This document shows positions 7,955 to 15,744 of a stretch of DNA of 64,000 nucleotides, piece after piece. The stretch's first letter is position 1; every line of letters starts with the position of its first letter. The notes under the pieces were generated by a model. It saw nothing but the letters and a program-made list of their open reading frames with translations, did not search any database and was not told the DNA's origin. Source of the DNA: a virus. The stretch lies in IMG/VR virus record IMGVR_UViG_3300045135_000745, positions 1 to 64,000 of that record; one strand, 5' to 3'. The position numbers were made by a program, and so were the translations under genes.

Positions 7955-8327
7955 GTCTTCCGCCTTTACTTATTTTTTGTTTTAAGATTTTCATTTGTTC
8001 GGTAGAAAGAAGTGTTAACACCTGTCTAGCTTTTTCATTGCTATAACCATAATATTCTTTTACTACTTCAACATCAGATACTACATCAGCTTTATCCCAT
8101 TTAGAAAAGCGTTTTCGTTTTCTAATGATATTGAGTAGAAAATGAAATTGTAGCTTTTTGTCGACGTGGTGATGCTTGTTCATCTCATTGGCTGCCAGTA
8201 CGGAATCATTAAAGTATGACAGCGACCGGTTAATAGTGTAAGGGACATAGCCTTTCTCAGCCAAGTCATCGATCATAATATCTTTTTTGCTAGTGTTAAT
8301 AGCATTCACATATTCAAAAGGATTCAT
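7941..8327 (-). CDS. 62: Clamp loader small subunit (T4 gp62)
   Basis: 128 residues, shorter than T4 gp62 (187) but like the short gp62 of marine T4-like phages. The start MNPFEYVNAINTSKKDIM is the typical N-terminus. KKLQFHFLLNIIRKRKRFSKW and the C-terminal LSTEQMKILKQK fit. It would form a 4:1 complex with gp44 to load clamp gp45. It is coupled to glutaredoxin by an ATGA overlap (8324-8327). The call rests on sequence pattern plus synteny with gp44 and gp45. Confidence 0.85.
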   Translation of the reverse strand: MNPFEYVNAINTSKKDIMIDDLAEKGYVPYTINRSLSYFNDSVLAANEMNKHHHVDKKLQFHFLLNIIRKRKRFSKWDKADVVSDVEVVKEYYGYSNEKARQVLTLLSTEQMKILKQKISKGGRRGGN

Positions 8328-8596
8328 TCTATTCCACTATCAATAGAAGGCCACATAATACGCTCAATACGATCTTCGATAACAGACTTTGTAAGAGCAG
8401 AGGAGTCGCCTCGTTGGATGTTCGTAGTGCCGAAGTACAACTGCGGTACGGTGGTGTAACCACGTGACTCGAAGTACTCTCTGGCTTTATCATTGTATTG
8501 TATATTAATTTCCTGATAAGAGAAACCCCATTTTTCCAGGTTTTTCTTAAGATTTTTACAATAAAAGCATTTATCTTTCGTGTAAATTGTTAGCAT
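8324..8596 (-). CDS. Glutaredoxin
   Basis: 90 residues with a thioredoxin fold: MLTIYTKDKCFYCKNL carries the dithiol active site C10-F-Y-C13, TVPQLYFG holds the cis-proline, and RGDSSAL follows. It would reduce disulphides with glutathione; T4-like phages use such proteins with ribonucleotide reductase, though no reductase lies in this window. AGGAGG precedes the start. Translation is coupled to gp62 by ATGA. Confidence 0.9.
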   Translation of the reverse strand: MLTIYTKDKCFYCKNLKKNLEKWGFSYQEINIQYNDKAREYFESRGYTTVPQLYFGTTNIQRGDSSALTKSVIEDRIERIMWPSIDSGIE

Positions 8597-8604
8597 AATA
8601 CCTC

Positions 8605-9219
8605 CTAAAAAGCTGTCACAGCCTGAATTACAGTTTGCATCCGCATAACATCCATTGCAATATCGTGACGCGGATCGTGAACAACAAAGTGTTCATCAAG
8701 GCCTTCGGGAATAAAATTATTCTTAAGACCAGAATCAAAACTAAGACCCTCGATAAAACTAATAGTATCACGAACAAGCCACCAGTCATATGGGTCAGGA
8801 TTACCGGTAGCCTTCATCAGTGAAGACATAAACACTGGATCAAATGTATTTCGACGTGTAAAAACCTTTTCAAGGTTCGTAGGTCTATTTACAATCATCC
8901 AAGAATTCAAATCAGCAATAGAAACATCCTCTTTAGGATTTGGCTTCAAGGCTTTTTGAGCTTCAGCGTTTTGTTCTGACCACCATTGTAGTGTGCTCTT
9001 ACAGATCTTACGGCGATATGTTTTCACCTGATCAGCAACATCAAACTTAAGATATTTAGTATTACTAAGCAATTCATCATATGTATATGGCATATGTGTA
9101 AATCGTTTTTCACTATAGTTCAAGGTGGCAATTGAAACGACGACCCCATCAACTGGGTCTTGTGACATAGTTTCAAAGTCATAAATTAGACAGTTATCTA
9201 GTCCAGAATAAGCAGTCAT
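8605..9219 (-). CDS. dexA: 3'-5' exonuclease (T4 DexA-like)
   Basis: 204 residues of the DnaQ/RNase T-like fold, near T4 DexA in length (227). Exo I is LIYDFETMS (D14, E16). TFDPVFMSSLMK is the Exo II region. HDPRHDIAMDVMRMQTV carries the Exo III His and Asp. T4 DexA degrades DNA ends during host DNA breakdown. AGGAG precedes the start. The start overlaps the stop of a 33-codon frame by ATGA. Confidence 0.88.
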   Translation of the reverse strand: MTAYSGLDNCLIYDFETMSQDPVDGVVVSIATLNYSEKRFTHMPYTYDELLSNTKYLKFDVADQVKTYRRKICKSTLQWWSEQNAEAQKALKPNPKEDVSIADLNSWMIVNRPTNLEKVFTRRNTFDPVFMSSLMKATGNPDPYDWWLVRDTISFIEGLSFDSGLKNNFIPEGLDEHFVVHDPRHDIAMDVMRMQTVIQAVTAF

Positions 9220-9317
9220 TGTAATACTCCTACGATTGCGCTGTGCAGTAATCTGAACAGCTGTGCATCATTATAAATTAATAGCCAGAGTAGTACTAGT
9301 CCAATAACTGTTTTCAT
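9216..9317 (-). CDS. 33-residue hydrophobic peptide between gp44 and dexA
   Basis: A short frame that exactly fills the gap between gp44 and dexA. Its ATG (9317-9315) overlaps the gp44 stop as ATGA and its TGA (9218-9216) overlaps the dexA ATG as ATGA. The product starts MKTVIGLVLLWLLIYND, a membrane-spanning stretch, followed by a mildly basic tail ending in VGVLQ. Double ATGA coupling is hard to explain by chance, so I call it a real small membrane protein. Function unknown. Confidence 0.7.
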   Translation of the reverse strand: MKTVIGLVLLWLLIYNDAQLFRLLHSAIVGVLQ

Positions 9318-10252
9318 TGGATCTGTACCTCACTCATAATTTCTGTCATACAAGCCACTAGGTTAAGTTCATGGTCTGCGACGAATGCTGATTTGTACTG
9401 ATAGTCAGCAAGAATAAGGACGAGCTGTGGAATAGACTGTGGCTGTACTTTCTCGTACATCTGATCGTAGATACCACGGATAATAGCTGTGGTATCAATG
9501 TCCATATGATTAACTACCCACTTACGCATGCTCTTAAAGTCTTTGGAGCGAAGAGCGGTAAAAAGATCATCAAAGCCAGTTACAGTAGCATAGGTAACAG
9601 TACCAGTAATACCACCACTGCTGCTACCCCAGCGCTGTCCTTCGTTTAGTACACGACGCCAATCCGGTGCGTGCTTCATAATAAGATCTGCAACAGCTTT
9701 CTTCTCATACGTTACACCTTCATCCTCAAGGATAGTGGTAAAGCGGTCAAAGAAAGATCCTGCAAGACCCGCGATTTCTGTCTTAGTAGCATTGAACTCG
9801 TACACGCCACACCGGCTGTGTAGTGGTTCGATGATACGGTTCTTAAAGTTACAGGTAAGAATAAATCGGCAGTTGTCTGAAAACTGTTCGATAAAACCAC
9901 GGAGCGCTGGCTGTGTAGACTGTGGATTTAGATAATCTGCTTCGTCCAAGATGATTACTTTGTAACCACCTGAAAAGGAAACCGTGGAGGCAAACTGTTT
10001 AATCTTACCACGAAGCGTATCGATGTTGCCTTCTTCGGATCCATTGATAATGATGTAGTCTAAGCCCAGTTCATTACACAGTGCCTTTGCTACCGTGGTT
10101 TTACCGAGACCGGCAGTGCCGGTGAACAACATATTCTGTAGCTCACCGCCATCTACCATACTCTGAAACACATCCTTTAGTCGGGTCGGCAGGATAGTTT
10201 CAGCGATTGTTTTAGGACGATATTTTTCTACCCATAAAAAGTCTTTAGACAT
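9314..10252 (-). CDS. 44: Clamp loader ATPase subunit (T4 gp44)
   Basis: 312 residues of AAA+ type, close to T4 gp44 (319). It begins LWVEKYRPKT, the clamp-loader N-terminal signature. Walker A is GTAGLGKT (45-52), Walker B ILDEAD (101-106), and SRC (146-148) carries the arginine finger. The C-terminal collar domain follows. It loads gp45 with gp62. A TTTACA-N17-TATAAT promoter and GGAG site lie upstream. Confidence 0.97.
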   Translation of the reverse strand: MSKDFLWVEKYRPKTIAETILPTRLKDVFQSMVDGGELQNMLFTGTAGLGKTTVAKALCNELGLDYIIINGSEEGNIDTLRGKIKQFASTVSFSGGYKVIILDEADYLNPQSTQPALRGFIEQFSDNCRFILTCNFKNRIIEPLHSRCGVYEFNATKTEIAGLAGSFFDRFTTILEDEGVTYEKKAVADLIMKHAPDWRRVLNEGQRWGSSSGGITGTVTYATVTGFDDLFTALRSKDFKSMRKWVVNHMDIDTTAIIRGIYDQMYEKVQPQSIPQLVLILADYQYKSAFVADHELNLVACMTEIMSEVQIQ

Positions 10253-10278
10253 AGTAACTCCAGTTCAATTGATTGTTC

Positions 10279-10307
10279 ATTATATAATAGGTTGGAGTGA
10301 TTGTAAA
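10279..10307 (-). promoter_or_regulatory. Sigma70-like promoter for gp44
   Basis: TTTACA-N17-TATAAT on the minus strand; the -10 box ends 27 bases before the gp44 start. Confidence 0.8.
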
Positions 10308-10311
10308 TAGC

Positions 10312-10497
10312 CTATTCGTCTTTATCTAGTTCAGCTTGTTCACAGAGTGCCATAAGTTGTGCGCACTGATCACGAAGTTGACCGATGGTAGTAAGCTCTT
10401 CGCCACGGAATCCCCCACGTTGTACAATAGTATCAATGACTGCAATTGTACTGCGAGCAATACGGTTAGAAAGATCTGTAATTGGTTGAGTGCTCAT
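10312..10497 (-). CDS. Small hypothetical protein
   Basis: 61 residues from the ATG at 10497, supported by GGAG. The sequence is helical (IARSTIAVIDTIVQRGGF...LRDQCAQLMALCEQAE) with an acidic C-terminus. No domain is recognised. It lies upstream of gp44; the gp44 promoter overlaps its stop region, so gp44 can be expressed independently of it. Confidence 0.55.
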   Translation of the reverse strand: MSTQPITDLSNRIARSTIAVIDTIVQRGGFRGEELTTIGQLRDQCAQLMALCEQAELDKDE

Positions 10498-10531
10498 ATT
10501 AAGCTCCGTAAGTTGATGTTTTTTCCAAGGC

Positions 10532-10549
10532 AATCCAAAAATTTGGATT
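10532..10549. repeat. Inverted repeat between divergent genes
   Basis: AATCCAAA-AA-TTTGGATT, an 8-bp perfect inverted repeat between the minus-strand 61-residue gene and the plus-strand endonuclease gene. It sits directly upstream of the endonuclease late box. It could be an operator or a chance palindrome; neither transcript shows a T tract after it. Confidence 0.45.
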
Positions 10550-10551
10550 AT

Positions 10552-10592
10552 TATAAATAGTTGTGTATCGCGGAACTGCCATTCCCATACAC
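10552..10592 (+). promoter_or_regulatory. Late promoter with leader stem-loop for the HNH gene
   Basis: TATAAATA at 10552-10559 on the plus strand. A stem-loop follows at 10563-10592: GTGTAT pairs with ATACAC, and inside it GGAA pairs with TTCC. The ribosome site (AAGGA) lies beyond the stem, so it is not sequestered. Confidence 0.65.
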
Positions 10593-10614
10593 TCTAAACA
10601 TAAAGGAAATAACT

Positions 10615-11085
10615 ATGTCCAGCAAAAGTAAATATCATTGGCATCATATTGTCCCTAAACATGTTGGAGGAAGTGATGATCCCTCTAACCTTATATATCT
10701 TTCTATAGAAGATCACGCCGAAGCTCATAAAGTTCTTTATGAAAAATATGGTAGATGGCAAGATCTAGTGGCTTGGAAATCATTATCTAAACAAATTACC
10801 CATGCAGAAGCTATAAAAATGTCCCAAAAGTTAAGAGATACTTCTTATATGCAAACAAAAGAATATAAAGAAAAAATCTCTAAAGCAAATAAAGGTAAAA
10901 CTCCTTGGAATAAAAATAAAAAAAATGCCCAATGTTTCGAATCTATATCCGGATCAAATCATTATAGTGCTATAGGATGTACATTTAAAGGTAAAACCTA
11001 TAAAACTATAAAAGATGCAATGAAAGATACTGGCCTAAGCAAATACAAATTAGACCAGCACCCAGATTTTATACGCCATAAGTAG
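10615..11085 (+). CDS. HNH homing endonuclease
   Basis: 156 residues from the ATG at 10615, which has AAGGA; an in-frame ATG at 10561 lies inside the leader. The N-terminus carries an HNH motif: HWHHIVPKHVGG, DPSNLIYLS and DHAEAHKVLYEKYG. The middle is Lys/Asn-rich (KISKANKGKTPWNKNKK), and the C-terminus has a NUMOD-like DNA-binding repeat (GKTYKTIKDAMKDTGLSKYKL). Such free-standing enzymes cut cognate intron-less or gene-less alleles and spread by repair. It is one of only three plus-strand genes, is AT-richer than its neighbours, and its 3' end overlaps the gp45 stop by 17 bases, all pointing to insertion. Confidence 0.88.
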   Translation: MSSKSKYHWHHIVPKHVGGSDDPSNLIYLSIEDHAEAHKVLYEKYGRWQDLVAWKSLSKQITHAEAIKMSQKLRDTSYMQTKEYKEKISKANKGKTPWNKNKKNAQCFESISGSNHYSAIGCTFKGKTYKTIKDAMKDTGLSKYKLDQHPDFIRHK

Positions 11086-11758
11086 ACGACTTCTCTAAAG
11101 CTATCCAATAATTTACATTCTTTTCTGTGTGTGTAAATCTGGACATAAGTTTCGAAGATAGACCGACACTGTAGTCACCGGGCAAGATCTTCATGTTCTG
11201 AATATTAATAATGAAGTTAAAGTCTTCACTCTCGTATGTACCCGCCAATTCAATGGTGAATGTATTAGACGTGGCATTCTCTGGATCGAACACAGTAAGT
11301 GCAATGGATCCATCAGCTGCTGTAACAGACACAGATGTATGTCCAAGAGCAGATGCTGCACGTTTGATCTTATTGAGCGTGTCCTGATCAAGGGTAAAGC
11401 TTACCTCGAAATCATTCATCGCAGATGCTTTTTCAAGCATAGATGGATTCGGTGCGGTAAGCATATCGGTGTCTGTGAAGAAATACTTGATCTTGGATCG
11501 ACCAGTAGCATCACCAACAACCGCGTATTTTTCTTCGATCTTGATCTGTGGTTCGTCCACAAGAGATAGTACACCAAGGAACTCATTGAGATCATAGATG
11601 CCAAAGTCCGAGGGAAGATCCATATCAATGGTAGCGCTGGACAAGATGTTGCGTGCCTCAGAGATCGTAGATACAACATTACCTGTCTGGAATACGATGT
11701 TACTGTTGATCCCAGAGAAGTTTTTAAGCACTTGTGTAGTGTATTCTGTAAGTTTCAT
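11069..11758 (-). CDS. 45: Sliding clamp (T4 gp45)
   Basis: 229 residues against 228 in T4, starting MKLTEYTTQVLKNFSGINSN. The two-domain trimeric clamp fold fits, including DFGIYDLNEFLGVLSL and YWIALEKSS near the C-terminus. It tethers gp43 and, in T4, also activates late promoters with gp55 and gp33. GAGG precedes the start, and a sigma70-like promoter lies upstream within the 3' end of gp46. The last codons overlap the plus-strand HNH gene. Confidence 0.95.
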   Translation of the reverse strand: MKLTEYTTQVLKNFSGINSNIVFQTGNVVSTISEARNILSSATIDMDLPSDFGIYDLNEFLGVLSLVDEPQIKIEEKYAVVGDATGRSKIKYFFTDTDMLTAPNPSMLEKASAMNDFEVSFTLDQDTLNKIKRAASALGHTSVSVTAADGSIALTVFDPENATSNTFTIELAGTYESEDFNFIINIQNMKILPGDYSVGLSSKLMSRFTHTEKNVNYWIALEKSSTYGV

Positions 11759-11783
11759 AGTTCATCCTCTTCATGATGTAGAT

Positions 11784-11812
11784 ATTATAACACAGTTTAA
11801 GCTGCTTGTAAA
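11784..11812 (-). promoter_or_regulatory. Sigma70-like promoter for gp45
   Basis: TTTACA-N17-TATAAT on the minus strand, with its -35 end inside the last codons of gp46; the -10 box ends 26 bases before the gp45 start. Confidence 0.8.
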
Positions 11813-13533
11813 CCGTAGTTTTTCATTTGGCTGAAATTTTTCTCTTTAAAGAATTCTAGCTTGTTTTTAAACTTATTCTCTAGGATCTCGCCCTTATGAG
11901 AAATAACAAACACATTGCTGTCATCGTCAAGTGAGTACAGAATCTTCATAAGATTTTCTACACCGTCGTGGTCCAGTGACGAATCAAATGTCTCGTCCAG
12001 CACCAGTAAGTTAGTAGCAACCGAATTTTTCATCTTAGCGATCTGGCGCCATGTAAACAGTAATGCTAGGTCGATACGTTGCTTTTCACCCTCAGAGAAT
12101 GAATCATAGGAGAATGCATCACGGTGGCGTGACTTAATAGTTTCTTGAAAGCTTTCGTCTAAATTGAAATGCACAAAGAAATCCAGGATCTGTAGGTACT
12201 TGTTTACAAGGTTGTTAATAACAGGCACGTATTGTTTGATCACCTTGGTCTTGATGCCTGTGTCCTTCAGCATCTCGCTCATTACAGTGTTGTAAGACTG
12301 TTCTTCATTTAACTTAAGGCGTTCTTCCATAAACCGATCTTTATCAGTAGTCATCTCGCCAAGCTCTTCGTTCGCTCGCGCGAGGTCACCCGTGCGCGAA
12401 GAAAGTCTAGTAATATCATCATTAAGACTCTTAATGGTGTTTTGAAGTCGTGCCACGGTTTGGCTGTTAGACTGGATAAGACTTTGCTTTTTACGAATAG
12501 CTTCAGCTGACTCGTTGAACTGTGTAATCGTATCCTCTACAACGTGTGCTTCTTCATCTACTTTTTGGATACCATCTCGTAAAGCAGCGGCTCTTTCCTT
12601 CGCGGCTTGTAACTTGGTTTGACGTAATTCTTCGGCAATTTCTTGTTCACACGTCGGGCATGATTGAGTATCTTCATAGAACTTTGCATCCTTAACCACT
12701 GATTTAATGGAAGATGAAAAATCGGCTTTAAATTGTAGGAGAGAGTGGCGACGGTCATGGGCCTTTTTAAGGGCTTCTTCTGTTTTACCACTTTCTTGTT
12801 CGATGAAAGTGGATGCCTCTGCAGACGCGTTGATAAGTTCCGCGATCTCTTTTTCGGTTTGAATGATCTGATCTTTTTTCGCATTAATCTCCTCCTCATT
12901 CATAGCAGTAATATCACGGATGTACTTACGCTGCGAATCAATCTGATTCTTCTTAAGATCTAGCTGATACGAAATATCTTTTTGCTTCTCTTTTACGATA
13001 GCATTCTTTTCCTTAATAAGGGTGTTCATTTTAGAAAAGACATTAATGTCCAGAAGATCCTCGATCACCTCACGTCGATGTTGTGCACTCAACTGCATGA
13101 AAGGAATAAAGGAAGAACTACCAAGAACAACGATCTGGTGAAAGCTTTTATGGTTAAGCTTCAGGATGTTTTGTTCGAGAATCTTCTGGTACTCGAGAGC
13201 TTTGGAATCTTGGTTGATGAGATTACCATTTTTCCAAATCTCGAAGATCTGTGGCTTAAGGCCACGTACAATCTTAAACTCAGCACTGCCAACTTGAAAT
13301 ACAATCTCTACAAGACAATTCTTATTGTTGATTGTATTAACGAGCTGGGGCTTATTAATATTACGGTGTGCCTTACCAAACAGTGCATACGACATAGCAT
13401 CCAGTAAGGTAGACTTACCAGCACCGTTGTGACCAACGATGAGTGTGGACTTATGGCTAGTAAGATTGATCTCAGTCCAGTTGTCACCGGTGCTCATGAA
13501 GTTGCGCCAGCGTAATGTTTTAAATATAATCAT
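11797..13533 (-). CDS. 46: Recombination nuclease ATPase subunit (T4 gp46, SbcC/Rad50-like)
   Basis: 578 residues against 560 in T4. Walker A is GHNGAGKST (34-42). Long coiled coils flank the zinc hook CPTC (292-295). The ABC signature is FSEGEKQ (from 479) and Walker B is LLVLDE (509-514). With gp47 it resects DNA ends for recombination-dependent replication and host DNA degradation. The start overlaps the gp47 stop as ATGA (13530-13533). Confidence 0.96.
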   Translation of the reverse strand: MIIFKTLRWRNFMSTGDNWTEINLTSHKSTLIVGHNGAGKSTLLDAMSYALFGKAHRNINKPQLVNTINNKNCLVEIVFQVGSAEFKIVRGLKPQIFEIWKNGNLINQDSKALEYQKILEQNILKLNHKSFHQIVVLGSSSFIPFMQLSAQHRREVIEDLLDINVFSKMNTLIKEKNAIVKEKQKDISYQLDLKKNQIDSQRKYIRDITAMNEEEINAKKDQIIQTEKEIAELINASAEASTFIEQESGKTEEALKKAHDRRHSLLQFKADFSSSIKSVVKDAKFYEDTQSCPTCEQEIAEELRQTKLQAAKERAAALRDGIQKVDEEAHVVEDTITQFNESAEAIRKKQSLIQSNSQTVARLQNTIKSLNDDITRLSSRTGDLARANEELGEMTTDKDRFMEERLKLNEEQSYNTVMSEMLKDTGIKTKVIKQYVPVINNLVNKYLQILDFFVHFNLDESFQETIKSRHRDAFSYDSFSEGEKQRIDLALLFTWRQIAKMKNSVATNLLVLDETFDSSLDHDGVENLMKILYSLDDDSNVFVISHKGEILENKFKNKLEFFKEKNFSQMKNYGLQAA

Positions 13534-14591
13534 GCTATTTCCAGCGCCTGTGCTTCAGTCAATAGGTTACGCATATTCAATTTTAGCTTATCCTTATCCA
13601 AATCCGTATCCACTGCATCCACATAATCGTCGAGCATCTCTGCAGTGTCTTCCACAGATACGGCTTCATCCTCTACATTTTCGCCCATGAACTCGTTAAA
13701 GTTCTCGGCGATTTTAAGATCGTGAATCTTTTCATGCTGTATTCTATCGATAAATCGGTCGAATGTAAATAGGTCAGACTTATTAATAACAACAACTTTT
13801 ACAAATTTACCCTCGAGATAGCTAGTATCGTGCATGCTATAATCATATTTGCTATCATCATAATTGATGCGTTCAAAAAGTGTGTAAGGGTTTACAATCT
13901 TTTCTAGCTCACGGGTTGCCGTGTCAAGTACATGAAATCCCTTTTCATCACCACAGTCATTCCAGGTAAACTCCATCTGGGTGCCAAGATAATGAATGTT
14001 ATCCTGTTGTGAGCCAACATGGAAGTGGCCCGAAAGCACTTTTTCAAAGCGGGAGAATATTTTATGATTAAGCCCATGATGGGATTGTACGCCACGTAGA
14101 ACATCGAAGCCCTGTAGTTCTAGGTGTCCGCCGAGCCAATCTGCTTTACATGTATTAATAAACTCCATAGAATGTTCTTCATTCTCTTGACAAATCCAAG
14201 GGAGCAACGCCAGTTTGAATCCATTTAGATCCAGAACTGTTGGTTCCATATGAATAGTAATCTCACCCATATAGTGACCAAGCAACTCTTTGAGTGCATT
14301 GAGTTCGTTAGTGTTCTTATAGAATGTATCATGGTTGCCAGGAATTACATCCATATGGATATGGTGTTTTCTTAGATTAGCAAGGAAAGACTTTCTAAAA
14401 CGATATAGAGCTTTAAAATTAATAAACTTTCGATTATCGAAAACATCACCAAGATGTACGATACGTTTAATACCATGTTCGACCAAATAAGGAAAGAAAA
14501 CATCGTTATAAAATTTCTCTGCATTATCTAGAAATATATCAGAGCTGTTGCGAATTCCCGCGTGGGTATCCGAAATAATTGCTACCTTCAT
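13530..14591 (-). CDS. 47: Recombination nuclease subunit (T4 gp47, SbcD/Mre11-like)
   Basis: 353 residues, near T4 gp47 (339). Metallophosphoesterase motifs are intact: ISDTHAG (D8, H10), HLGDVFDNR (D49), PGNHDTF (from 84) and, further on, VLSGHFHVGS. It is the nuclease partner of gp46. It is coupled by ATGA to gp55 upstream (14588-14591) and gp46 downstream. The C-terminal 60 residues are acidic. Confidence 0.96.
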   Translation of the reverse strand: MKVAIISDTHAGIRNSSDIFLDNAEKFYNDVFFPYLVEHGIKRIVHLGDVFDNRKFINFKALYRFRKSFLANLRKHHIHMDVIPGNHDTFYKNTNELNALKELLGHYMGEITIHMEPTVLDLNGFKLALLPWICQENEEHSMEFINTCKADWLGGHLELQGFDVLRGVQSHHGLNHKIFSRFEKVLSGHFHVGSQQDNIHYLGTQMEFTWNDCGDEKGFHVLDTATRELEKIVNPYTLFERINYDDSKYDYSMHDTSYLEGKFVKVVVINKSDLFTFDRFIDRIQHEKIHDLKIAENFNEFMGENVEDEAVSVEDTAEMLDDYVDAVDTDLDKDKLKLNMRNLLTEAQALEIA

Positions 14592-15190
14592 TTAAAGATT
14601 TCTCCAAGGTCGGAGTCAGAACTATTGGCTGCCATATCACGTTTTTTACGTTCTTTCTTTTTTTCTTCTTTTGCAATAGAATCAAAGTACGTATCTTTTT
14701 CTTTCAGCTGGTCGATCTTACCCTTAAGCTGATCAACAAACATATGTGCAGCTGCAATAGAAGCTTCATCTGCGTCTGCTAGAGCAAAGTCATCAAATGG
14801 ACTTTGGGAAATATACTTCATCTTAATATCTTGCTGCTTTTTTTCTTTCGCAATACGACGAAGGAAAGCATACCAGCAGATCTGAGTAAAGTATGCAAAG
14901 GCGTTAGGATTACCTGAGCGGGTAGCTGCTTCAATGTTGTAATTGTGAATGGCTTTTAAGCAGTTCTCAATGGCATCCATAACCATTTCTTCCCGGTAGG
15001 TGTACCGGATAAAGTTAGATTTATGAGAAAGGCCTTCAGCAATCTTCATAAAAGATGTGGCAACGTAGTCAGTGACTTTAGGAATCTCTGTACCATTCGC
15101 TTCGGCCTGTTTCACCGAACGAACATACTCTACAACTGCATTACTGAAGCCACGGTTGTTGACATAATGTGGTTTATCTTTAGGCTTCAT
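14588..15190 (-). CDS. 55: Late sigma factor (T4 gp55)
   Basis: 200 residues against 185 in T4. The helical core YTYREEMVMDAIENCLKAIHNYN, PNAFAYFTQICWYAFLRRIAKEKKQ is the sigma-region-2-like segment that reads the late box. The C-terminal DLGEIFK resembles the clamp-binding tail of gp55. It explains the TATAAATA boxes found in this window. It is expressed from a TTTACA-N17-TAGAAT promoter and is the first gene of the gp55-47-46 unit. Confidence 0.93.
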   Translation of the reverse strand: MKPKDKPHYVNNRGFSNAVVEYVRSVKQAEANGTEIPKVTDYVATSFMKIAEGLSHKSNFIRYTYREEMVMDAIENCLKAIHNYNIEAATRSGNPNAFAYFTQICWYAFLRRIAKEKKQQDIKMKYISQSPFDDFALADADEASIAAAHMFVDQLKGKIDQLKEKDTYFDSIAKEEKKKERKKRDMAANSSDSDLGEIFK

Positions 15191-15215
15191 AATATACTCC
15201 TAGCATATATTTCCT

Positions 15216-15244
15216 ATTCTAACATAGGATCAGAGGATTGTAAA
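15216..15244 (-). promoter_or_regulatory. Sigma70-like promoter for gp55-47-46
   Basis: TTTACA-N17-TAGAAT on the minus strand, 26 bases before the gp55 start. Confidence 0.75.
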
Positions 15245-15270
15245 TAAAAATTATTTTGCTTTTTTATCAT

Positions 15271-15328
15271 TTAGGGGGTTTACATATCTGTAAATTCCGG
15301 TATAATATAAAAGACTTTTATGGGAGGG
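15271..15328 (+). promoter_or_regulatory. GGGGG-TTTACA promoter element A, antisense to LSm-like/uvsW genes
   Basis: Plus strand: TTAGGGGG, TTTACA (15279-15284), 16 bases, TATAAT (15301-15306), then the perfect 15-base palindrome ATAAAAGACTTTTAT (15307-15321) and GGGAGGG (15322-15328). No plus-strand gene follows; a transcript would run into the 3' end of the minus-strand LSm-like gene. The element is matched, with covariation in the palindrome, at 37270-37329. Confidence 0.6.
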
Positions 15329-15336
15329 TCGATATA

Positions 15337-15744
15337 TTAGTGTAATTTCGGTTTGAACTTGATAATCCGTTCGTCTTTTTTTTTATCCTCGTCTTCCATT
15401 TTATCGAGGAAGTCTTCTGTCGTTTGAGGTTGATCTTCCCGATCTTCTTTCTGAAAGATCTCGATATGTTTTACATATTGATCTATTACTTTCTGATGTG
15501 GATTCGTAATGCATATTACAGAATCTGTATTAAGTAATAGGATATGAGAAGTATCGTAAACATGCATCATAAAAGGTCTAAAGGTATAATACCTAAATCC
15601 ATTCTCAAAATCTTCCTGAGAGATTAAACTATAAGCTGCCCGTATAACAAACACTTCGCCTTCTTCTTCTGTGTACTGCACATCAACAAGATCGCAAAGA
15701 ATTTCTTCTCCACCAAATAACTTCATCTGTTTCACGTTAGTCAT
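15337..15744 (-). CDS. LSm/Sm-like hypothetical protein
   Basis: 135 residues. The N-terminal KQMKLFGGEEILCDLVDV resembles strand 1-2 of an LSm fold (hydrophobic-G-EEI...V), with beta-rich sequence to residue 85 and an acidic/basic low-complexity tail (EDREDQPQTTEDFLDKMEDEDKK). Proteins with this start occur near uvsW in marine T4-like phages; no role is known. It overlaps the end of uvsW by ATGA (15741-15744) and so is translated with it. Confidence 0.6.
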   Translation of the reverse strand: MTNVKQMKLFGGEEILCDLVDVQYTEEEGEVFVIRAAYSLISQEDFENGFRYYTFRPFMMHVYDTSHILLLNTDSVICITNPHQKVIDQYVKHIEIFQKEDREDQPQTTEDFLDKMEDEDKKKDERIIKFKPKLH

